DNA from: JAVJPJ01 sp040217295
Lineage (GTDB): Bacteria > Pseudomonadota > Alphaproteobacteria > Rhodobacterales > Rhodobacteraceae
Direction of reading: 5' to 3'
Assembly: GCA_964460185.1 (NCBI GenBank)
Contig: CAYWTM010000060.1
Location: 1 to 19,783 of the forward strand
DNA: 19,783 nucleotides
The notes below the pieces were generated by a model. The model made no database searches and had not been told where the DNA came from. It saw only the letters and a program-made list of their open reading frames with translations. The translations under genes and the position numbers were made by a program. Positions within the stretch are counted from its first letter, which is position 1; every line of letters starts with the position of its first letter. This document shows positions 13,502-19,783 of this stretch, piece by piece.

Positions 13502-14650
13502 ATGCGGGCATCCAGACGCAGCGCCGTCGATCCGTTCATAGTCATGGACGTCATGGAAGCCGCCCGCGCGGCGGAAGAGGCGGGCCGCCATGTCATCCAC
13601 ATGGAGGTGGGGCAGCCCGCCACCGGCGCACCGGCGGCCGCGCGCGCGCGACTGGTGCACGAGATGGAGAAAGGCCCGCTTGGCTACACCGTGGCGCTTG
13701 GCCGTCCCGACCTGCGCGCTGGCATCGCGGCGCTCTACGGGGAATGGTATGATCTTGATCTCGATCCCTCGCGCATCGTTTTGACGGCGGGCGCGTCGGG
13801 GGCGTTTCTGCTGGCGTTTTCCGCTCTGTTCGACGCTGGCGAAAAGGTCGGCCTGGGAGAGCCGTGTTATCCATCGTACCGGCAGATCCTGACCGCACTG
13901 TCGCTTGAGCCGGTCGGCCTGCGCACCGAACTGGCGACCCGGTTCCAGCCGACGCCGGACCACCTGCGCGACGACCTGGCAGGGCTTATCGTGGCCAGCC
14001 CGGCCAACCCCACGGGCACCATGCTGGACAAGCGCGCGCTGTCGGACCTGGTCGGCGCTTGCGCATCGCGCGACATCTCATTGATCTCGGACGAGATCTA
14101 TCATGGCCTGCAATACGAGGGCCGGGCGGTCAGCGCGCTCGAGGTCACCGATGATGTCTATGTGATCAACTCGTTCTCGAAGTATTTCTCGATGACCGGT
14201 TGGCGGCTCGGCTGGATGGTGGTCCCGCCAGATCATGTTAGGGTGATCGAACGGCTGGCGCAGAACATGTTCATCTGCCCGTCTCATGCGGCACAGGTCG
14301 CGGCCCTGGGGGCGCTTAGCCCCGAAGGCCGCGCTGAACTGGATCAACATCGCGCCGTATATACCCGTAATCGCGAGGTTTTGCTTGCGGGCCTGCGCGA
14401 TTGCGGCGTGACCGACACGGCGCCGGCGGATGGGGCGTTCTACATCTATGCCGACGTCTCGGACTGGACCGATGACGCGCTGGCCTTTTCGGCCGAGATC
14501 CTCGAGCAGGCCGGTGTGGCCGTGACGCCGGGGCTTGATTTCGACAAGGCACGCGGGCACGCGACCTTGCGGTTTTCCTATGCGCGCGACACTGCGGATA
14601 TCGAGGACGGGGTGGCGCGCCTGAAATCCTTCTTTTCCGCCCGCCGCTGA
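13502..14650 (+). CDS. Class I/II pyridoxal-phosphate aminotransferase
   Basis: The 382-residue enzyme shows fold-type I aminotransferase marks: TAGASGAFLLAF (cofactor phosphate region), SPANPTGT, SDEIYHGLQY, and Lys227 in NSFSKYFSMTGWRLGW, which forms the Schiff base with PLP. The Arg that binds substrate carboxylate is in LRFSYA near the end. AGGAGG lies just before ATG 13502, a very strong ribosome site. The substrate cannot be read from sequence; aspartate/aromatic-type aminotransferases are the nearest general group. A hairpin with 7-bp arms (14638-14644 / 14655-14661) spans the stop codon. A short direct repeat (GCATCCA-ACGCA, one mismatch) occurs before and just inside the gene start and is probably chance. 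Confidence 0.9.
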   Translation: MRASRRSAVDPFIVMDVMEAARAAEEAGRHVIHMEVGQPATGAPAAARARLVHEMEKGPLGYTVALGRPDLRAGIAALYGEWYDLDLDPSRIVLTAGASGAFLLAFSALFDAGEKVGLGEPCYPSYRQILTALSLEPVGLRTELATRFQPTPDHLRDDLAGLIVASPANPTGTMLDKRALSDLVGACASRDISLISDEIYHGLQYEGRAVSALEVTDDVYVINSFSKYFSMTGWRLGWMVVPPDHVRVIERLAQNMFICPSHAAQVAALGALSPEGRAELDQHRAVYTRNREVLLAGLRDCGVTDTAPADGAFYIYADVSDWTDDALAFSAEILEQAGVAVTPGLDFDKARGHATLRFSYARDTADIEDGVARLKSFFSARR

Positions 14651-14702
14651 TCGAGCGGGCGTGAAATCCGCCAAGCTGTCGCGCATGTGATCCAATCCGG
14701 GC

Positions 14703-14731
14703 TTGGGCGCGCTGTGTGGGTCTGCTAGGGT
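14703..14731 (+). promoter_or_regulatory. Probable promoter of the amidase gene
   Basis: TTGGGC (14703-14708) and TAGGGT (14726-14731) are separated by 17 bases, giving a leader of about 27 bases before the GTG at 14765. Confidence 0.45.
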
Positions 14732-14764
14732 CTGGCCAAGCAAATCAACACGTGGACCAACCCC

Positions 14765-15985
14765 GTGATCCGAGCAGGTCTCACCTCCATCCTTGCGGCG
14801 TTTCTGGCCCTCGTCCTGTGTGTCGGGGCGCAGGCGCAAACCTTTGGCGCGCTGGCCCGGCTTCTGGCCGAGGACAGCGCCATTACATCGTCCGCCAACG
14901 CGGTCGACATAGAGCTTGGGCTGACGCAGGCGGTGCCATTCCGGGTCTTCACGCTGGCCGGTCCCTACCGGTTGGTGGTGGATTTCCGCGAGGTGAATTT
15001 CGGCGGTTGGGCCGACGCCCAGACGCCGGTCACCCCGGTCATCGCGATCGATGCCGGCCCCGCGCGCGAGGCGGGGTGGTCGCGGCTGGTCCTGACGCTG
15101 GATGCGCCGTTTGCGCCAAGCATCGCCGCCATGCGCACCGACGAGGTGACCGGCCTGGCACAGATAGACCTGCGTCTTGACCGCGTGTCAGAGGCCGAAT
15201 TCCTGGCCGGCGCGGGTGCGCCGGATGCCGGCGGCACGCGCACGCAGACCGTCGCGGAACAACGGCCGGGGGAGGACGCGGACCGGTTTGTCGTGGTGCT
15301 CGATCCGGGCCATGGCGGGGTCGATCCCGGCGCGGTCCTCAACGATTTCAACGAGGCGGATCTGGTGCTGACCTTTTCGCGCGAATTGCGCGATGTGCTG
15401 CGCCGCACGGGACGGGTCGATGTCGTCATGACGCGCGAGACGGATGTGTTCGTGCCCTTGCCGACGCGCGTCACACTGGCGCGTGCGGCCGGGGCGGATG
15501 TGTTCATCTCGATCCATGCCGATGCCATCGCCGAGGGCAGGGCGCGCGGCGCCACCGTGTATACCTTGGCCGAAACCGCCTCGGACGCGGCCGCAGCCGC
15601 CCTTGCCGAACAACATGACCGTGCCGACATTCTGCAGGGCGTCGATCTGCACGGCTCCGATGACGTGATCGCGGGCGTCTTGATGGATCTGGCCCGGATG
15701 GAAACCGCGCCGCGCGGGGCCGCTTTGGCCGATGTGGTGGTCAGCCGGATCGATGCCGCGGGTCTGCGACTGCATTCCCATCCGCGTGGCGAGGCCGGCT
15801 TCACGGTGTTGCGTGCGGCCGATATCCCGTCGATCCTTGTCGAGATCGGCTTCATGTCCGAAGGCGGGGACCTGGAGAACATCCGCGATCCCGACTGGCG
15901 CGCCGCAATGCAGGCCGCCATCACCGAAGCGATCTTGCAATGGGCCGATGCCGACGCCGCGCGGATGTCGCTGTCACGTCAATAA
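14765..15985 (+). CDS. amiC: N-acetylmuramoyl-L-alanine amidase (AmiC type: AMIN + Amidase_3)
   Basis: The 406-residue periplasmic enzyme cleaves the bond between MurNAc and the peptide stem, usually for daughter-cell separation. A signal peptide (ILAAFLALVLCVGAQA) is followed by an AMIN domain (about 40-140) that directs such enzymes to the septum or peptidoglycan, then an Amidase_3 domain. Its zinc and catalytic residues are His183 in DPGHGG, Glu197 in FNEADLVL, His251 in SIHAD and Glu360 in VEIGFMS. The start is GTG 14765, the only start that keeps the signal peptide; its ribosome site is weak. PBP1A follows after 138 bases with its own promoter, an amidase-PBP pairing that suggests joint wall remodelling. 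Confidence 0.92.
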   Translation: MIRAGLTSILAAFLALVLCVGAQAQTFGALARLLAEDSAITSSANAVDIELGLTQAVPFRVFTLAGPYRLVVDFREVNFGGWADAQTPVTPVIAIDAGPAREAGWSRLVLTLDAPFAPSIAAMRTDEVTGLAQIDLRLDRVSEAEFLAGAGAPDAGGTRTQTVAEQRPGEDADRFVVVLDPGHGGVDPGAVLNDFNEADLVLTFSRELRDVLRRTGRVDVVMTRETDVFVPLPTRVTLARAAGADVFISIHADAIAEGRARGATVYTLAETASDAAAAALAEQHDRADILQGVDLHGSDDVIAGVLMDLARMETAPRGAALADVVVSRIDAAGLRLHSHPRGEAGFTVLRAADIPSILVEIGFMSEGGDLENIRDPDWRAAMQAAITEAILQWADADAARMSLSRQ

Positions 15986-16067
15986 TTCGTCTCTCCCGGT
16001 GGTGTGCAGGCCGGACGGACAGGGCTCGCATCACGCACTTGTATACCGCGAAAACCCGCCCATCTCT

Positions 16068-16096
16068 TTGACGCGGGCAGGCGACCCATTTATATT
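16068..16096 (+). promoter_or_regulatory. Strong sigma-70 promoter of the PBP1A gene
   Basis: TTGACG (16068-16073) and TATATT (16091-16096) are separated by exactly 17 bases, the closest match to consensus in the window. The predicted start of transcription is about 20 bases before ATG 16124, which rules against the longer reading from 16004. Confidence 0.75.
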
Positions 16097-16123
16097 GAGC
16101 GCAACGATAATCCGGGCGGGCGC

Positions 16124-18691
16124 ATGATCCGATTCATCATTGGTTTTTTCGGTGCCATTTTCAGCGCCGTCACCCTCGGCCTGATCGCTGTCGCGATCGG
16201 AATCGGCGGAATTTTGTTCATGTATTCCCATGATTTGCCGGATCATGAAACGCTCGCCAATTACACGCCGCCCACGATCAGCCGGATCTATTCGCGCGAG
16301 GGCATGATCGTCGACGAGTTCGCCGCCGAACGCCGTCTGTTTGTGCCCGCCGACGAAATCCCGGACCAGGTGGCCTATGCCTTCGTGTCGGCGGAGGACC
16401 GGAATTTCTTTGAGCACGGTGGCTATGATCCCCGCGCCATCGCGGCCGCTTTCGTGGATGCCGTCAGGTCGCGGGGCCGTGACGTGCGCGGGGCCTCGAC
16501 CATCACGCAACAGGTGATGAAGAACTTCTTGCTGGACGGGTCGCGCACGGTTGAACGCAAGGTGCGCGAAATCATCCTGGCCGCGCGGATCGAAAGCGCG
16601 CTGAGCAAGGACCGCATTCTCGAACTGTATCTGAACGAGATTTTCCTGGGTCAGAACTCCTATGGGGTGGCCGCAGCCGCGCAGACCTATTTCAACGCCG
16701 ATCTCGATGATCTGACGCTTGAGCAGGCCGCCTACCTTGCGGCCCTGCCGCAGGCGCCGTCGAATTTCCACCCGGTGCGCGACTATGACCGGGCGATCAG
16801 CCGCCGCAATTACGTGCTGCGCGAAATGCGTGAGAACGGCTATATCACCCAGGCCCAGATGGAAACCGCGCAGGCCACGCCGCTGGAAACCGTGCAGGGC
16901 GGCCATATCGAGCCGTTCCGCAATGCATTGCCGCCGCGCAACTATTTCACCGATGAAATCCGGCGCCAGCTTTCGGCGCAATACGGTCAGGATGATTTCT
17001 TTTCCGGCGGCTATTCGGTGCGCGCCACCATGGATGAAAGCCTGCAGATCGTGGCCGAGCGCGCGCTGCGCCGGGCGCTGGAACGCTATGACCGCGACCA
17101 GGGTCTTTGGCGCGGGGCGGTGGCCACGATTGATCCGGCGCTGCTGACCGACGAGGAAACATGGCGCGCGGCGCTGGCCGAGGCGGATATCGCGCGCGAC
17201 ATCGAAGGTTGGTCTGCCGCGGTCGTGCTGGAGGTTGGCCAGACTTCCGCCCGCATCGGGATCGAAGGCGTCGAGGATGACGAGGACGGTCATTTCATCC
17301 CCGCCGAGGATGTCACATGGGCGCGCCCCGTGGACGCCGATGGGAACCGGGGCAGCACCGCACGCGTCGCGGGCGACCTGTTGAGCGTTGGCGACGTGGT
17401 TCATGTGCGCGCCATGACGCGCGACGCGGACGGATCGTTCCTGCGCTGGACCCTGCGGCAGGTGCCGGAAGTGCAGGGCGGCTTCATGGCGATGGATGTG
17501 AACACGGGCCGTGTTCTGGCCATGCAGGGCGGATTTTCCTATCAATCGTCGTCCTTCAACCGCGCCACGCAGGCGACACGCCAGCCGGGATCGAGCTTCA
17601 AGCCGTTTGTCTATGCCGCGGCACTGGATTCGGGCTATGGGCCCAACACCATTGTCATCGACGCCCCGATCGAGGTCGACACGGGCGCGGGCATCTGGCG
17701 GCCGACCAATGCGTCGAACCAGTTCTACGGGCCGTCGCCGCTGCGCACCGGGATCGAACGGTCGCGGAACCTGATGACCGTGCGCCTGGCGCAGGATGTG
17801 GGGATGGAAACCGTCGCCCGCTACGCCGAACGGTTCGGCGTCTACGACGATATGCAGCCATTCCTTGCGAATTCTCTGGGCGCGCAGGAAACCACGCTTT
17901 TCCGCATGGTCGCCGCCTACGCGATGTTCGCCAATGGCGGCGAGCGGGTCGAACCGACGCTGGTCGACCGCATCCAGGACCGCTGGGGCAACACGGTCTA
18001 TCGCCACGACCAGCGACTGTGCCCGGATTGCCAGGTGGCCTCGCTCGATCCCGGATTTGCGCCGCGCATCGTGTCGAACCGCGAACGGGTGATGGATCCG
18101 ATCACCGCCTACCAGCTGACCTCGATGATGCGCGGCGTGGTCGAACGCGGCACGGCATCGGGATCGGTCCGCTTGCCGGTGCCAGCGGCCGGCAAGACCG
18201 GCACCACCAATGATGCGCGCGACGTCTGGTTCGTGGGCTTCACCTCGAATATCGCGGCGGGCTGCTACATCGGTTTCGACCAGCCGCGCAGCCTGGGCCG
18301 AGGTGCTTCGGGCGGCGGCATGTGTGGCCCGGTGTTCAATGAATTCATGCTCGAGGCGATCGAGGAATATGGCGGCGGCGATTTCGTGGTGCCCGAGGGC
18401 GGCAGCTTTTTCCCGATCGACCGCTATACCGGCCAGCGTCTCGAAGACGGGGCGCAGGGTGAACACGTGGTGTACGAACTGTTCCGCGAGGGCGAAGAAC
18501 CGTATTTCGGCATCTTGTCGATCATCGACGGGGGCTGGGGCATGGGGTCGGACCTGCCTCTCATCGGACGGGGCGAGGAGACCGGCCAGATCATCGAACA
18601 GGACACCACGGTCACCACATCGACCGGCGAGGCCGCGCGGGTGCCCACAGGCACCGGGTTCGGCACGCTGAGTTCGGGCGGGCTTTACTGA
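16124..18691 (+). CDS. mrcA: Penicillin-binding protein 1A (bifunctional peptidoglycan synthase)
   Basis: The 855-residue inner-membrane enzyme polymerises and crosslinks peptidoglycan. A membrane anchor (about 3-34) is followed by a GT51 glycosyltransferase domain (catalytic Glu91 in SAEDRNFFEHGG; ASTITQQVMKNF; RKVREI), a central OB-like domain (about 310-450) and a transpeptidase domain. Its motifs are SxxK (Ser490-Lys493 in PGSSFKPF), SxN (SRNLMTV) and KTG (691-693 in AGKTGTTND). Length is as expected for PBP1A. ATG 16124 is chosen because the promoter at 16068-16096 lies inside any longer reading and the anchor starts directly here. Two Cys (LCPDCQ) lie in the transpeptidase domain. The tail is Thr/Gly-rich. 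Confidence 0.96.
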   Translation: MIRFIIGFFGAIFSAVTLGLIAVAIGIGGILFMYSHDLPDHETLANYTPPTISRIYSREGMIVDEFAAERRLFVPADEIPDQVAYAFVSAEDRNFFEHGGYDPRAIAAAFVDAVRSRGRDVRGASTITQQVMKNFLLDGSRTVERKVREIILAARIESALSKDRILELYLNEIFLGQNSYGVAAAAQTYFNADLDDLTLEQAAYLAALPQAPSNFHPVRDYDRAISRRNYVLREMRENGYITQAQMETAQATPLETVQGGHIEPFRNALPPRNYFTDEIRRQLSAQYGQDDFFSGGYSVRATMDESLQIVAERALRRALERYDRDQGLWRGAVATIDPALLTDEETWRAALAEADIARDIEGWSAAVVLEVGQTSARIGIEGVEDDEDGHFIPAEDVTWARPVDADGNRGSTARVAGDLLSVGDVVHVRAMTRDADGSFLRWTLRQVPEVQGGFMAMDVNTGRVLAMQGGFSYQSSSFNRATQATRQPGSSFKPFVYAAALDSGYGPNTIVIDAPIEVDTGAGIWRPTNASNQFYGPSPLRTGIERSRNLMTVRLAQDVGMETVARYAERFGVYDDMQPFLANSLGAQETTLFRMVAAYAMFANGGERVEPTLVDRIQDRWGNTVYRHDQRLCPDCQVASLDPGFAPRIVSNRERVMDPITAYQLTSMMRGVVERGTASGSVRLPVPAAGKTGTTNDARDVWFVGFTSNIAAGCYIGFDQPRSLGRGASGGGMCGPVFNEFMLEAIEEYGGGDFVVPEGGSFFPIDRYTGQRLEDGAQGEHVVYELFREGEEPYFGILSIIDGGWGMGSDLPLIGRGEETGQIIEQDTTVTTSTGEAARVPTGTGFGTLSSGGLY

Positions 18692-18720
18692 CGGTTCGCC
18701 GCTTCGGCGCCGCGCCGCCC

Positions 18721-18749
18721 TTGTGGCGGGGCGCGCACCAAGCTATTTC
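18721..18749 (+). promoter_or_regulatory. Possible promoter of prfB
   Basis: TTGTGG (18721-18726) and TATTTC (18744-18749) are separated by 17 bases, about 37 bases before the prfB ATG. Both hexamers are partial matches. Confidence 0.35.
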
Positions 18750-18785
18750 AGCGGTCGATCCATCCCAAGAAGGGCCATCCAAGCC

Positions 18786-19783
18786 ATGCGCGCAGAGACG
18801 CAAGCCAATATCGAGAAAATCCGCAAGTCGCTGGTCCTTCTGGGGCAGCGCATGGACCTGGAGACCGCGCAGCACCGGCTGGAAGAATTCAATGCGCGTG
18901 TCGAGGACCCGAACCTGTGGAACGATCAGGATGCCGCGCAAAAGCTGATGCGCGACCGCCAGGTGCTGCTGGACAAGATCGGCACCTATGACGGTATCCG
19001 GCAGGGGCTGGACGACAATGTCGAGCTGATCGAATTGGGTGAGGCCGAGGACGACAAGGACGTCGTGGCCGAGGCCGAGGCCGCGCTGGCGGACCTGGTG
19101 GTCAGTGCCGCCGCGAAAGAGCTGGAGGCGCTTCTGGATGGCGAAGCCGACAGCAACGATACCTTTCTCGAGGTCAATTCCGGCGCAGGCGGCACGGAAA
19201 GCTGTGACTGGGCGTCGATGCTGGCGCGCATGTATGTGCGATGGGCCGAGAAAAAGGGTTACGATGTGGAGCTGCAATCCATGAGCCCGGGCGAAGAGGC
19301 GGGGATCAAATCGGCCGTCTACAAGATCTCGGGACACAATGCCTATGGCTGGCTGAAATCGGAATCCGGTGTGCACCGCCTGGTGCGGATCTCGCCCTAT
19401 GATTCCAGCGCGCGGCGTCACACGTCGTTCAGTTCGGTCTGGGTCTATCCGGTGGTCGACGACAATATCGAGATCGAGGTGAACCCGTCCGATATACGCA
19501 TCGACACCTACCGGTCCTCGGGCGCGGGCGGCCAGCATGTGAACACCACGGATTCCGCCGTGCGCATCACCCACCATCCCACCGGGATCGTGGTGACCAG
19601 TTCCGAGAAGTCGCAGCACCAGAACCGGGATATCGCCATGAAGGCGCTGAAATCGCGGCTTTACCAGATGGAACTGGATCGCCGCAACGCGGCCATCAAC
19701 GAAGCCCATGAGAACAAGGGCGATGCCGGGTGGGGCAACCAGATACGGTCTTACGTGTTGCAGCCCTACCAGATGGTCAAGGA
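18786..19783 (+). CDS. prfB: Peptide chain release factor 2, partial
   Basis: The gene runs off the right edge; 332 residues are visible, nearly the whole protein. RF2 reads UAA and UGA stop codons and triggers peptide release. The GGQ motif is at 248-250 (SGAGGQHVNTTDSAVR), preceded by Ser at the position equivalent to E. coli residue 246. The stop-codon recognition tripeptide, SPF in E. coli, reads Ser203-Pro-Tyr205 here (ISPYDSSARRHTSF). The reading frame is continuous from ATG 18786 through the region where many bacteria have the in-frame UGA and +1 frameshift, so that autoregulation is absent. AAGAAGG lies about 12 bases before the start, a slightly long spacing. Confidence 0.95.
   Translation, partial: MRAETQANIEKIRKSLVLLGQRMDLETAQHRLEEFNARVEDPNLWNDQDAAQKLMRDRQVLLDKIGTYDGIRQGLDDNVELIELGEAEDDKDVVAEAEAALADLVVSAAAKELEALLDGEADSNDTFLEVNSGAGGTESCDWASMLARMYVRWAEKKGYDVELQSMSPGEEAGIKSAVYKISGHNAYGWLKSESGVHRLVRISPYDSSARRHTSFSSVWVYPVVDDNIEIEVNPSDIRIDTYRSSGAGGQHVNTTDSAVRITHHPTGIVVTSSEKSQHQNRDIAMKALKSRLYQMELDRRNAAINEAHENKGDAGWGNQIRSYVLQPYQMVK

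Noticed and set aside
16031..18466. 811-codon open frame on the minus strand opposite PBP1A
   Set aside because: High GC removes stop codons on the opposite strand. The translation is rich in His, Arg and Gly with no domain, while the plus strand encodes a complete PBP1A.
18700..18740. Terminator after PBP1A
   Set aside because: Only a short GC hairpin around TTGT with mispaired lower stem and no T-run; insufficient support.

Overview
The window is high-GC, densely coded bacterial DNA from an alphaproteobacterium, most likely a Rhodobacterales/roseobacter-type organism. The signs are a DUF1476 F1-ATPase inhibitor zeta subunit, an RNase E with a long acidic insertion in its S1 domain and a Trp-Trp C-terminal tail, an alphaproteobacterial LexA box (GTTC-N7-GTTC), a cobalamin-type methionine synthase apparently split into separate proteins, and a PurS/PurQ split FGAM synthase. 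No rRNA, tRNA, CRISPR array, insertion sequence or prophage was seen. This looks like core chromosome rather than an accessory island.

Left part (1-4310): a partial B12-binding corrinoid protein (minus strand, runs off the left edge); a divergent PA0069-type radical SAM protein with a LexA box inside its promoter; a block of four adjoining perfect palindromes centred on TTGCAA; an unrecognised 83-aa protein; a BHMT-like homocysteine S-methyltransferase; a NYN-domain nuclease with a probable OST-HTH/LOTUS tail; and ATPase inhibitor zeta. The corrinoid protein and the homocysteine methyltransferase are probably parts of one methionine synthase system.

Middle (4485-9354): purC-purS-purQ (de novo purine synthesis), then a DctB/DctD-type two-component system. 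The DctD-like regulator keeps Walker A but lacks the GAFTGA loop needed to contact sigma-54, and has an altered Walker B.

Right part (9355-19783): a long structured leader and rne (RNase E), a bidirectional terminator, a convergent periplasmic DsbA-family protein, a class I/II aminotransferase, an N-acetylmuramoyl-L-alanine amidase and penicillin-binding protein 1A (cell-wall hydrolysis and synthesis side by side), and prfB (RF2), cut by the right edge.

The most interesting points are the LexA-box/radical SAM pairing, the palindrome cluster, the DctD-like regulator without GAFTGA, the NYN-LOTUS protein and the rne leader. I did not see a clearly novel multi-gene system.
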